Shown here: in pieces, positions 1 through 7,311 of the stretch | Layout: each line of letters starts with the position of its first letter | How positions within the stretch are numbered: the first letter of the stretch is position 1 | NCBI GenBank assembly: GCA_038329965.1 | Contig: JBBQNN010000004.1 | Span: 1-64,000, forward strand | Direction: 5' to 3' | Length of the DNA: 64,000 nucleotides | Origin: QHCA01 sp003244095 | Lineage (GTDB): Bacteria > Actinomycetota > Actinomycetes > Mycobacteriales > QHCA01 | Program-made: the position numbers and the translations under genes | Notes under the pieces: model-generated | What the model saw: the letters and a program-made list of their open reading frames with translations, nothing else | What the model was told of the DNA's origin: nothing | The model's database searches: none

Positions 1-315
1 CCGGTCGTCCTCGACCGGTCCGGTGTGCTCGTGGGGCGTGTCGTCGTGGTACATGAAGGCCGCCTGGTGCTTCAGGTCGCGCTGCTTCTCGCGGCGGATC
101 CTGTCGATCGCGCGGTTGCCCGCGGTGGTGGTGAGCCAGCCGCCGGGGTTGGGAGGTACGCCGGACTCCGGCCACTTCTCCAGCGCGGCCACCAGCGCCT
201 CACCCGCCGCCTCCTCTGCGATGTCGATGTCGCCGAAGCGGCGGACGAGCGAGGCGATCAGGCGGCCGTACTCCTCGCGGAAGACCCGCTCGACGGCCGC
301 CGTTTCGCCCTGCAT
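1..315 (-). CDS. ECF42-type RNA polymerase sigma factor, N-terminal part (runs off window)
   Basis: Reading leftward from an ATG at 313-315, the frame stays open for 105 codons to the window edge. It begins MQGETAAVERVFREEYGRLI and continues with a sigma region-2-like stretch containing GDIDIAEEAAGEALVAAL, then the NPGGWL and NRAIDRIRR motifs typical of the large ECF sigma class that carries a C-terminal extension. The gene lies 24 bp downstream of a DGPF/YCII gene on the same strand, the standard ECF42 arrangement. I infer a stress or extracytoplasmic sigma factor. Its region 4 and C-terminal domain lie outside the window. Confidence 0.85.
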   Translation of the reverse strand, partial: MQGETAAVERVFREEYGRLIASLVRRFGDIDIAEEAAGEALVAALEKWPESGVPPNPGGWLTTTAGNRAIDRIRREKQRDLKHQAAFMYHDDTPHEHTGPVEDDR

Positions 316-339
316 CGATCAGTCGTCGTTCGGGCCGGC

Positions 340-702
340 TCAGGCGAGGCCGTCGAACGGACGGACCTCGACCTTGCCCCGGCACGCCTTGGACCCCTCG
401 GCCGCGAGCTTGAGCGCCACGTCGAGGTCGGGCGCGTCGATGACCCAGAAACCCCCAATGACCTCCTTGGTCTCGAGGTAGGGGCCGTCGGTCACCACCG
501 GCGTCTCACCCTGGCCGTCGACGACAGTCGCCGTTGACGCCGACTGAAGCCCACCGGCGAAGACCCAGTAGCCATCGGCGCGAAGCGCGTCATTGAAGGC
601 GCCGGTCGCGGCGAACGACTCCTCCATCTCCTCCTTGGAGCCGTAGTTGCCGAACTCGTCCATCTCGGCGGGCCCGTGCACAGTCAACAAGTAGTGCGTC
701 AT
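340..702 (-). CDS. YCII/DGPF-domain protein
   Basis: This is a 120-residue protein beginning MTHYLLTVHGPAEMDE. The start at 702 was preferred to upstream in-frame ATGs because GAGGAG lies eight bases before it. The fold signature is clear: a ferredoxin-like YCII domain with the DGPY motif (VTDGPYLETKEVIGGFWVI) near residues 75-95 and a C-terminal VEVRPF strand. DGPF proteins have no settled biochemical function but are the usual partners of ECF42 sigma factors. Here the sigma gene follows directly on the same strand, so the two probably form one operon. Family assignment is firm; the cellular role is unknown. Confidence 0.88.
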   Translation of the reverse strand: MTHYLLTVHGPAEMDEFGNYGSKEEMEESFAATGAFNDALRADGYWVFAGGLQSASTATVVDGQGETPVVTDGPYLETKEVIGGFWVIDAPDLDVALKLAAEGSKACRGKVEVRPFDGLA

Positions 703-1078
703 CCCAGTTCTCCTCAGTTCCGGGCGGTCCCGATGACCGCCTACCACCACCACGAACGGCATCCCACCGATACGACAACCTGCCACAGAACCCTTGCGCT
801 CGGGTTCCTTCTAGGAACTGCCCGTTCGACGCCCTGGCGCAGAAGCACCGGACGCTCGTGTGCGGGCTTGGCCGCAATACCGTTCAGGGCGTCGCTGACG
901 GGACCGGCTGCACCGGCGTCGCGGCCGGGACTCGTCCCCGCCCCTCCCGGTGCTGCGTGACCGCGCGTCGACCCGTTGAACGTTTCTTCTCGCGACCTGT
1001 CGGATCGGGACCCGCCCGTTCGTGGAGGGGGTATGAGCGGCTCGCACCGGGCGGCTCGCCGAGGAAACGGAGCCCGAC
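703..1078. promoter_or_regulatory. Divergent intergenic region with a GTTCCT/AGGAAC palindrome
   Basis: This spacer separates the DGPF/sigma operon (minus) from the DUF6069 gene (plus), so both promoters should lie here. At 804-818 there is a perfect inverted repeat, GTTCCT-TCT-AGGAAC, that could be an operator. On the minus strand, about 80 bases before the DGPF start, TTGTCGTA resembles the TGTCGA -35 element described for ECF42 promoters, with one mismatch. I see no ORF of coding quality in the interval. Confidence 0.35.
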
Positions 1079-1522
1079 ATGTCCACCACCACGCAGATCC
1101 CCACCCGCGTCACTTCCGCCGCGCCGGCCCCCACTGCCGAGCGGCAGCCGGTCTGGAAGCACGGCGTCGCCGCGGCCGTCGCCGCCTCGGTTGCCACTAC
1201 GGTCCTGGCGGCGGTCGCGTCGGCCGCCGGGGTATCGTTCGCCGACAGCACAGGCGCAAGCATCCCGATCGCCGGGTTCGCGCAGCTGACGCTGGTCTTC
1301 TCGCTCGTCGGCGTCGGCATCGCTGCTGTCATGGCGCGCAAGGCGCGCCGGCCGCGGCCCACGTTCGTGCGGACGGCGGTCGCGCTGACCGCGCTGTCCT
1401 TCGTCCCGGACCTCACGTTCGGGTTCGACGCCGGCTCCGCGGCCACCCTGATCACGCTGCACACCGTCGCCGCGGCGATCGTGGTGCCGACCGTGGCGTG
1501 GCGGCTCGCGCGCACCCGCTGA
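1079..1522 (+). CDS. DUF6069-type four-helix membrane protein
   Basis: This is a 147-residue integral membrane protein. After a polar N-terminus of about 25 residues come four hydrophobic segments at roughly 28-50, 60-82, 93-112 and 120-140. Between them are a short loop (FADSTGASIPIAG) and a basic cytoplasmic loop (RKARRPRP). Size and layout match the DUF6069 family of small actinobacterial membrane proteins, for which no function is established. GGAG lies about ten bases before the ATG. It appears monocistronic, with the divergent DGPF/sigma operon upstream and decayed recombinase sequence downstream. Confidence 0.75.
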   Translation: MSTTTQIPTRVTSAAPAPTAERQPVWKHGVAAAVAASVATTVLAAVASAAGVSFADSTGASIPIAGFAQLTLVFSLVGVGIAAVMARKARRPRPTFVRTAVALTALSFVPDLTFGFDAGSAATLITLHTVAAAIVVPTVAWRLARTR

Positions 1523-1793
1523 CCAGGCTCGATCCGTGCCACTGCCCTTCTGCCAGGTCCACGCCTTCAGGCCACGTGGCGCCTGCCGGAGTCTGGAAGT
1601 ACAAGTGGTCGGGCGCTCGACGCCGAAGACGACGTGAGAGTCCTGCCGGCACAGCTTCCCGGCATAGTCGACGGAGGCCAGTAGGTCGCACGAGCCAGGC
1701 GGAGGGGCACCCTCACCCGTGGCTGGATGCTCCGGCGCGCCCGCCGCGTGGGCGACAAAAGGGCAGTCGATCGGTGTGCCCGCCAAACGCGCT

Positions 1794-1887
1794 GTCATGC
1801 CGACACCACCCTGCGCTACGACATCCCCAGAGCCAACCGCGACCGCCACGCCGCCCACGCCGTTGCCGCCTACCTCGCCGGCATGAG
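1794..1887 (+). pseudogene. C-terminal remnant of a tyrosine recombinase
   Basis: A short frame reads HADTTLRYDIPRANRDRHAA and then HAVAAYLAGM. This matches the end of actinobacterial tyrosine recombinases, where the catalytic tyrosine sits in the TTLRYD motif and is followed by an RDRHA...VAAYLAG tail. No integrase sequence is visible upstream, so only the last ~30 codons survive. The rest of the gap from 1523 to 2061 shows nothing I can assign. It marks an old insertion site. Confidence 0.55.
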
Positions 1888-2061
1888 CACTGGCCGACCC
1901 GGCCGAGCGTCCACGGTTCAAGTCAACGAACCCAACCGGCGTTCTTCTGCGGCTGATCAGACCGTGACGCGGCATTAGCAGCGCGAGCGTCTGGCAACTC
2001 GGTATCGGATTAGATTCCGCGTCTGGGAGCATGCCGGCGACCGGGCAGAAAGGCAGTGTCG

Positions 2062-2799
2062 ATGTCCAGTTCGCAGTTGTACGACGCCATCGGGGCCACC
2101 TACACCGTGACCCGGGGCACTGAGCCGCGCATCGCCGAGCAGATCTGGGCTGCACTCGGGGACGCGGAGACCGTACTGAACGTCGGGGCAGGCACCGGGT
2201 CTTACGAGCCCCCCGCCCGCCAAGTCATTGCCGTGGAACCGTCGGCGGTCATGCGGTCGCAGCGCCCGCCGGACGCGGCGCCGTGTCTAGCTGCCGCCGC
2301 GGAGAGCTTGCCGTTTGAGGACCAGTCCTTCGACGCCGCGATGGCTGTCGCCACCGTCCATCACTGGCATGACCCGATCGTCGGCTTGCGCGAGATGCGG
2401 CGCGTCGCTCGCCGCGTGGTGGTGTTTACGTTCGACCTCAGTGGCCTCAGCCAGTTCTGGCTGACTCGCGACTACCTCCCCGAATTGACTGGCCTCCTCG
2501 TCGGCCGTCCGTCGCTCGCCGAGCAGGTACGTGCGATTGGAGCCCGTATCGAACCGGTGTTGATCCCGTGGGACTGCGCTGACGGATTCTTGGAGGCCTA
2601 CTGGCGCCGACCCGCGGCATACCTGGACGAGAGTGTCCGTCGCGGAATGTCGGTGTGGGCCACACTCGGACCGGACGTCGAGCAAAGAGCCGTGCGCAGC
2701 CTGCGCGATGACCTTGCCTCAGGTCGGTGGGCCGAACGCAACCGCGATCTTGTCGATCTCGACGCGGCAGAACTTGGCCTTCGACTGCTTATCGCCTGA
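2062..2799 (+). CDS. Class I SAM-dependent methyltransferase
   Basis: This is a 245-residue protein with a Rossmann methyltransferase core. Motif I is VLNVGAGTGSYEP near residues 38-50, the acidic end of beta-2 is VIAVEPS, and motif IV is SFDAAMAVATVHHW. The HHWHD stretch is common in the UbiE/Methyltransf_11 group. I chose the ATG at 2062 because AGAAAGG precedes it at good spacing; a GTG two codons earlier is possible. The substrate cannot be inferred. It is a stand-alone gene in a region with recombinase relics, so it may have been acquired with a mobile element. Confidence 0.85.
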   Translation: MSSSQLYDAIGATYTVTRGTEPRIAEQIWAALGDAETVLNVGAGTGSYEPPARQVIAVEPSAVMRSQRPPDAAPCLAAAAESLPFEDQSFDAAMAVATVHHWHDPIVGLREMRRVARRVVVFTFDLSGLSQFWLTRDYLPELTGLLVGRPSLAEQVRAIGARIEPVLIPWDCADGFLEAYWRRPAAYLDESVRRGMSVWATLGPDVEQRAVRSLRDDLASGRWAERNRDLVDLDAAELGLRLLIA

Positions 2800-3020
2800 A
2801 CCTGCATGTCGCGGTACGACGTCATTGCGGAAGTCACTGGCGTCACTCATGGTGCCGTTACATCGACTCTCGCGGGACGAGTCTCGGCATCGCGTAGCGA
2901 CATGCGCGGCGGGGGCGCACTCGGAGATCGGCTCGGTCATCGACGTGAGCGCCTTTCCAGTCCAGATGACGGCACTGTCGTCCCGTGTACCGCCAGACAT
3001 TTGTGGCAGCCTGAGACGCG

Positions 3021-3569
3021 ATGCGCGCCGTCGAGATCGTCTTCGTCCTCGGATGGGTAGCGTTCTGGCTGTATTGGCTAGTGGCATCCTTTTCTATGAA
3101 GAGGGGTCGCGTCCCATGGTCCCGCGAACTGGGTATCAGGGCGGTGATCGCCGCCGTCGTGGTCGTCTTGATCCACTCGGGAGCCTTTCGGGACCACAGC
3201 CTCAACACGCAGCCCTGGCGCGACGGCCTCGGGCTTGTCGCCTTCGCTTTCGGACTGGGTTTCGCAGTCTGGGCCCGCGTGAACATCGGGCGTAACTGGG
3301 GCACACCAATGACGCAGAAGGATGAGCCAGAGCTCGTGACCAGTGGCCCTTACCACCTGGTTCGCCACCCGATCTACTCAGGAATCCTTATCGCTGGTGG
3401 CGGCACGGCCGTGGCGCTGACCTGGCAGTGGCTGATCGCCGTAGTTCTCGCCGGGATCTACTTCCTCTACAGCGCGATAGTGGAGGAGCGCTATATGACC
3501 GGACAGTTCCCAGACGCCTACCCGGCGTACAAGCGCTCGACCAAAATGCTCGTGCCGTTCGTCTTCTGA
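3021..3569 (+). CDS. Isoprenylcysteine carboxyl methyltransferase (ICMT)-family membrane protein
   Basis: This 182-residue protein has four or five hydrophobic helices and the ICMT/PEMT C-terminal signature: a GPY motif, then LVRHPIYSG (about residues 111-123), and a final EERYMTGQFPDAYPAYKRST segment carrying the conserved glutamate. Bacterial members methylate small or isoprenoid substrates using SAM at the membrane; the substrate here is unknown. The gene is complete. About 220 bp without a recognisable gene separate it from the upstream methyltransferase, so the two probably do not form an operon. Confidence 0.85.
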   Translation: MRAVEIVFVLGWVAFWLYWLVASFSMKRGRVPWSRELGIRAVIAAVVVVLIHSGAFRDHSLNTQPWRDGLGLVAFAFGLGFAVWARVNIGRNWGTPMTQKDEPELVTSGPYHLVRHPIYSGILIAGGGTAVALTWQWLIAVVLAGIYFLYSAIVEERYMTGQFPDAYPAYKRSTKMLVPFVF

Positions 3570-3834
3570 GCGAACCCAACGGCGTTTTTAGGGCCGGCGA
3601 GGACCAGCCCCGTGCTCTTGCGGCTCGGCGGCGCAACGGGACTGGACTCGCATCGCCGACCCGGCGAACACTTTGCACTTCTCAGCCTGCCCGTTGGCGC
3701 GCCGCACGGCCGGCTGGGCGTCGCTCGCGCTGATACTCACGACAGCGCTGAGACCGTCCCTATCGATCATCGAAGCCTCCGGATGGAAGCGGTTCAGAAC
3801 GCCGGTGCGTTTCGTTGATCTCGCTGACTCAACC
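3570..3834. other. Gene-free interval
   Basis: No frame here has coding character or a recognisable domain. The only structure noted is CGAACCCAACGGCGTT at 3571-3586, nearly the same as CGAACCCAACCGGCGTT at 1927-1943. The pair brackets the two methyltransferase genes, but the match is too short to interpret. Confidence 0.3.
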
Positions 3835-3874
3835 GAGCGGTAATGCCAGTTCGGAGGCAGCCGCTCATGCCGAG
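3835..3874. repeat. 40-bp dispersed repeat, copy A
   Basis: The segment starts GAGCGGTAATGCCAGTTCGG and ends CCGCTCATGCCGAG. It matches 36 of 40 bases of 5578-5617 in the same orientation. It carries GAGCGG and CCGCTC, which can pair. The two copies flank the acetyltransferase and P-loop genes. Confidence 0.75.
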
Positions 3875-3987
3875 GAGCAGGCCGACCGCTGCACGTGCGC
3901 CCCAGTCAGACGTCGGGGCCACCGTCGTGAAGTGAGCGACGATTCGCTCGGTCTCGTCGTGGATCCGCCGCGCCGTCGACCACGAGC

Positions 3988-4536
3988 TCAACCGGACGGC
4001 GTGACCGAGGACCACACGCCGAACCACTGCTCGGCGCCGTACTCCTCGAACCGCTCCACCTCGGTGAACCCCAGCTTCGCCGCGAGGCGCGTCGAGCGGT
4101 CGTTGGCGGTCTGGGTGCAGAGCACCACCGGCTCGCTGGGAAGCGCACCGGCGAACCACTCGAGTGCCGCTGCGCACGCCTCGGCGGCGTACCCGCATCC
4201 CCACGCCTCCGGCAGGAACATGTAGCCGAACTCGGCCTCCCCGCCATCCGGACGGACGTGACCCGGACGAGCTGCTTCGCGCCGGTCGAGCGTGATCGTG
4301 CCGATCATCGCTCCGTCGAGATCGACGATGAAAAGGCCAGGGCGCCGGCGGGGCACCGCAGGCACCGCGCGCTCGAGCTCGTCACGCCGTCGAGGGCCGC
4401 CGATGTAGGTGCCCACCTCGGGCGAGGCGAACAGCTCGATGACCGCCGCACGGTCCCGGGCCTCGGGCGCACGGAGCACGAGCCGCTCGGTCCTGATGGG
4501 GGCGGGCGGCCAAGCGACGGAGCCCAGGTCTGCCAC
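3988..4536 (-). CDS. GNAT-family N-acetyltransferase (RimJ/RimL type)
   Basis: This is a complete 182-residue GNAT protein with a GTG start at 4536. It opens with the RimJ/RimL-type strand IRTERLVLRAPEARD, followed by the core strands LFIVDLDGAMIGTI and EAEFGYMF. The acetyl-CoA-binding motif A region is FLPEAWGCGYAAEACAA, where the usual QxxGxG/A appears as EAWGCGYA. The NDRSTRLAAKLGF motif follows. The family acetylates protein N-termini or small amines; the substrate is unknown. It lies on the minus strand downstream of the P-loop gene, separated by about 210 bp, and the pair is enclosed by copies of a 40-bp repeat. Confidence 0.88.
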   Translation of the reverse strand: MADLGSVAWPPAPIRTERLVLRAPEARDRAAVIELFASPEVGTYIGGPRRRDELERAVPAVPRRRPGLFIVDLDGAMIGTITLDRREAARPGHVRPDGGEAEFGYMFLPEAWGCGYAAEACAAALEWFAGALPSEPVVLCTQTANDRSTRLAAKLGFTEVERFEEYGAEQWFGVWSSVTPSG

Positions 4537-4746
4537 GCGCGCAGACTAATCGATGGTCGAACCACTGAGAGCGGGAGGAGCCTCGTCCCGGTGGGAACGA
4601 TTTGGGTTTTCTGTCCCGAGCTCTCCGTCCTAAACGCACTCTCATGGCTCCCCTCGGTGTCAAGGGCGTCCCGTTCCCGCCTGTCGATGGTGCACCGGTC
4701 CTCGGGTCGGCGCTGTGGCATCGTACGGGGGTCATAGTTCGTTTGA

Positions 4747-5349
4747 TTAGCGCGAGTTAGCGGCGGTCGTTGCGTACTGGTCAGGCAAGGATGGCCAGCG
4801 CTGCGAGGCCCATTCCGACCATGTCGCGTGCTCTGGTGGGACGGGTGGAACCTGAGAACCTTGCAGTTCTTCGTCGTTCGGCGCTTGAAACTGAGCTCGC
4901 CACTGCTCAAGTGCAACGTCGCTCATGTGGAACGCGTGATCGGGCGTAGTTGCGAACCGGTTCGTGACACGGCTCCGTTGCTCCTCGTGGTCAATCGGCA
5001 GGTAGACGACTTGGCTACGCGCACCGACGGCGCCAGCGATCCAGCGGAGCGCTGATCGTTCGTCCTTCCCCCAGAACCCGAAGTCGAAGACGACATTGGT
5101 GCCCAGCTCCGCGGCCCGCATACCGATCTCAACCAACTTGCCTTCAACGAGGTCACGCTTATCTGGTGGGTTTTGATCGCCAAACAGCATGATCTGCCAC
5201 TCGTCTGGCGTTAGCCGTAGGGACGACGCGCTGATCTCCAGTTCCTTCGCGTGAGTTGTTTTTCCTGCGCCGGGAAGGCCAACGATCAGGTAAACGATTG
5301 CAGGTCCGACGCGCGGATCGGTCGGCTCGGAGTGCTTGTGTGCGTACAT
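4747..5349 (-). CDS. P-loop ATP-binding protein (zeta-toxin/nucleotide-kinase-like)
   Basis: This 200-residue protein starts at ATG 5349, preceded by AGGAG at eight bases. A Walker A motif (GLPGAGKT) lies at about residues 24-31. It is followed by RLTPDEWQ and by a Walker B-like strand, NVVFDFGFWGKDERSA, near residues 87-101. The layout matches the AAA_33 group of small kinases, which includes zeta toxins, polynucleotide kinases and antibiotic phosphotransferases. I cannot assign a substrate. No antitoxin-like gene is adjacent, which argues against a simple toxin-antitoxin pair. The gene may belong to a small cassette bounded by the 40-bp repeats. Confidence 0.75.
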   Translation of the reverse strand: MYAHKHSEPTDPRVGPAIVYLIVGLPGAGKTTHAKELEISASSLRLTPDEWQIMLFGDQNPPDKRDLVEGKLVEIGMRAAELGTNVVFDFGFWGKDERSALRWIAGAVGARSQVVYLPIDHEEQRSRVTNRFATTPDHAFHMSDVALEQWRAQFQAPNDEELQGSQVPPVPPEHATWSEWASQRWPSLPDQYATTAANSR

Positions 5350-5556
5350 GCGGCGGCTCCTGAGGGATGGCAGGGCCAGGCAACGCGAAACGGCCGCCTG
5401 GCAGGAAGCCGGCGGCGCGGAACCGAGGAACTTACCTACAGACTGTCCCAGCGCCGTCAGCGAAAACGGCAGGGACGAGTCACGGACGCACCAGCACACA
5501 TGCCCACGACTCTACCGATGAATGGTCGGGTCGCCCGCCGCGTCCGTCGCCAGAAA

Positions 5557-5617
5557 CATCCGCTCATGCCGCTGAGCGAGCGGTAGTGACAGTTCGGACG
5601 CATCCGCTCATGCCGAG
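5557..5617. repeat. 40-bp dispersed repeat, copy B with a partial preceding copy
   Basis: The full copy is 5578-5617, identical to copy A (3835-3874) at 36 of 40 positions. The 15-mer CATCCGCTCATGCCG occurs at 5557-5571 and again inside the full copy at 5600-5614. GAGCGG at 5578-5583 can therefore pair with a CCGCTC on either side, giving alternative hairpins. This is a REP-like element of unknown function. Confidence 0.7.
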
Positions 5618-5656
5618 AGTCGGATCGGCACGCGCGGCGTGCCGTAGCGTCGGTGT

Positions 5657-6017
5657 GTGCCCGAAGTCAGAGGCACACTCCACTTCGTCGGAGTGTCGCT
5701 CGACTGTCCAGACCCAGCGGCCTTGGCCGCGTTCTAATTCGACTTACTCGGCGGGGAGTTGCTCTGGCAGAACGCGGACAGCGCGGGCGTGCGGGTTTCC
5801 CGGAGTCACACTTGTTGCGCAACGGGTCACTCCCAACGTTCCACCTGTTTGGCCTGGTGCGTCGGTCGTCCATCTCGATCTGTCGGCTGGCTCGGACGTC
5901 GACGAGCCGTCGGCAAGAGCGGTGAGCCTGGGCGCTGTCGAGGTCGATCCGCAACCTGACGTTCGATGGCGTGGCTGTGTCAACCCATGGTGGCTCCACC
6001 GTGACGGGGTTGGCTGA
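5657..6017 (+). pseudogene. VOC/glyoxalase-family gene with in-frame stop and frameshift
   Basis: Translation from GTG 5657 gives VPEVRGTLHFVGVSLDCPDP, then PAALAAF, a TAA at 5735-5737 where family members have tyrosine, and then FDLLGGELLWQNADSAGVRV. In the next frame it continues PGVTLVAQRVTPNVPPVWPG, VVHLDLSAGSDVDEP and RAVSLGAVEVDPQPDVRWR. Together these reproduce a typical actinobacterial VOC protein, including the HLDL metal-site strand. The frame change falls in GGGTTTCCCGG near 5791-5802. The usual LLDPAGHPFCL end is degraded. Function is presumably lost. Confidence 0.7.
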
Positions 6018-6125
6018 CCCCAGCTGAGCTGTGTCCGGCGCCTTGGCTTGGTGGGTCAGCCCCGGAAGACGCAGGTGGGGTCGCGGTCGATCTCGCTGAG
6101 CAGGTCGTCGACTCGCTTCGACGCA

Positions 6126-6565
6126 CTACGTCACCATCACGTCGATCGCGTCGTGAACCGGGGCGGGCATCGACCAGAGGTGGACGACCCGGATCCGCAC
6201 GCCGTACGCCTCCCCGCTCGCGCCCTCGTTCAGGTCCAGCACCGTCACCTGGAAGCCGTTCTGCACCCGGACGTGCCCGACCAGCCGGCCCCCCTGGCGG
6301 TCGAGGCTCGTCATCGACAGCAGCGCCGTCGAGCCGTCGAGCCGACGGACCGGCTGCTCCAGCGGCGGCAGGTTGGGCCTCGCCGGGGTGCCCAGCTGGA
6401 TGACGCCGGCCTGCGGGGGCGGCGGCCGCTGATCGTCTCGGGCGCGCGGGAGTAGCACCAGGACGACGACGACGACCGCCACCGCCGCGACAAGGGCCAG
6501 CGCGGGCGCCAGCGAACAGGACGGGACGGGACGGCGCGCTCACCCGACGTCGTCGCCATCGTCAT
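6126..6565 (-). pseudogene. Small single-pass membrane protein, apparently frameshifted near its N-terminus
   Basis: The downstream frame encodes a hydrophobic helix (ALALVAAVAVVVVVLVLLPR), a proline-rich linker and an extracytoplasmic domain that includes LDGSTALLSMTSLDRQGGRL and ends DAIDVMVT. In that frame a stop lies just before the helix and the only start is an internal GTG at 6482, inside the membrane segment. The alternative frame supplies ATG 6565 and a polar leader, MTMATTSGERAVPSRP. Switching frame in the GGGAC repeats at 6520-6535 would join leader to helix. I recognise no family. It could be a recent mutation or a sequence error. Confidence 0.45.
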
Positions 6566-6637
6566 CCCGGTGTGCCGTAGGCCGTTCCCCGCCCGGGAGC
6601 ACGCACTCGTGGCGCGGGAGCTGAGAGTGCGATGTCT

Positions 6638-6666
6638 TGACAACGAATCGTTGCAAATGCATCTTG
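6638..6666 (+). promoter_or_regulatory. Putative promoter/operator of the arsR-MFS operon
   Basis: A consensus -35 box TTGACA (6638-6643) overlaps a perfect inverted repeat, CAACGA-A-TCGTTG (6641-6653). With 17-18 bp spacing, the -10 would fall near 6661, giving a very short leader before ATG 6673. A palindrome over the -35 suits autoregulation by the ArsR-type repressor. Confidence 0.45.
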
Positions 6667-6672
6667 GTATGC

Positions 6673-7311
6673 ATGTCACCGCGGAAGCGTGCCTCATCGG
6701 AGCCCAGCGGACCTGCCGTGCCGCAGGCCACCGCGCGCTCGGGCGGGAGGATCCGGGTCGAGCTGTCTGATGCCCGTCAGATGCGGGCTGTTGCCCATCC
6801 CACCCGGCTCGCGCTGATCGGCCTGCTGCGGCGCGAGGGACCGCTGACCGCGACCCAGGCGGGTGCCCGGCTGGACGAATCGAGCGGGTCGATGAGTTTC
6901 CACCTGCGGCAGCTGGCGAAGTACGGGCTGGTGGAGGAGACCGGTGAAGGGGCCGGCCGGCAGAAGCCGTGGCGGGCGACCGCGCAGTTCACCAGCTGGT
7001 CGGCCGCGCCGCACGATCCTGTTCTCGCCGAGGCCACAGCCCAGTTCAGCCGGGTGATCGCCGCGCGGTATGCCGCGCTCACGCAGGCGTGGATCGACCG
7101 CCAGCCCTACGAGTCGGACGCCTGGAAGGAGGCGGCACAGTTCGGCGATACCTTCCTGTGGCTGACGCCCGAGGAACTCACCCGCCTCGGTGAGCAGCTG
7201 ACCGCCTTGCTCGAGCCGTACGACTCCAGGCTCACCGATGATGCCGAACGTCCTGAGGGCAGCAGGCTGGTCAGCTGGCTGCACCTCGCCTTCCCGCTGG
7301 CAGAGTCGTGA
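6673..7311 (+). CDS. ArsR/HTH_20-type winged-helix transcriptional regulator
   Basis: This is a 212-residue regulator. A winged helix-turn-helix spans about residues 30-105: ARQMRAVAHPTRLALIGLL, the TATQAGARLDESSGSMSFHL recognition region, and the wing LVEETGEGAGRQKPWRA. It belongs to the HTH_20 group of ArsR-like proteins with a long effector-binding C-terminus and no clear metal-binding cysteines, so the ligand is probably organic. I chose ATG 6673, close behind a TTGACA promoter; upstream in-frame starts would read through that promoter. Its stop overlaps the GTG of the MFS gene by four bases, so it probably represses its own operon. Confidence 0.85.
   Translation: MSPRKRASSEPSGPAVPQATARSGGRIRVELSDARQMRAVAHPTRLALIGLLRREGPLTATQAGARLDESSGSMSFHLRQLAKYGLVEETGEGAGRQKPWRATAQFTSWSAAPHDPVLAEATAQFSRVIAARYAALTQAWIDRQPYESDAWKEAAQFGDTFLWLTPEELTRLGEQLTALLEPYDSRLTDDAERPEGSRLVSWLHLAFPLAES

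Noticed and set aside
884..2155. A 423-codon minus-strand ORF across DUF6069 and the following gap
   Set aside because: It is antisense to the convincing membrane protein at 1079-1522. Its translation is low-complexity and without recognisable motifs.
1927..3586. A 16-17 bp near repeat (CGAACCCAAC...GGCGTT) at 1927 and 3571
   Set aside because: It is too short and imperfect to be distinguished from chance in a 64-kb GC-rich window.
4747..5349. Zeta toxin of a toxin-antitoxin pair
   Set aside because: The P-loop family fits, but no small antitoxin gene lies upstream or downstream, and the family also includes housekeeping kinases.
3835..5617. Integron-like attC sites around the acetyltransferase and P-loop genes
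   Set aside because: The gene orientation and repeats are suggestive, but no paired RYYYAAC/GTTRRRY core sites bracket each repeat and no integron integrase is visible.
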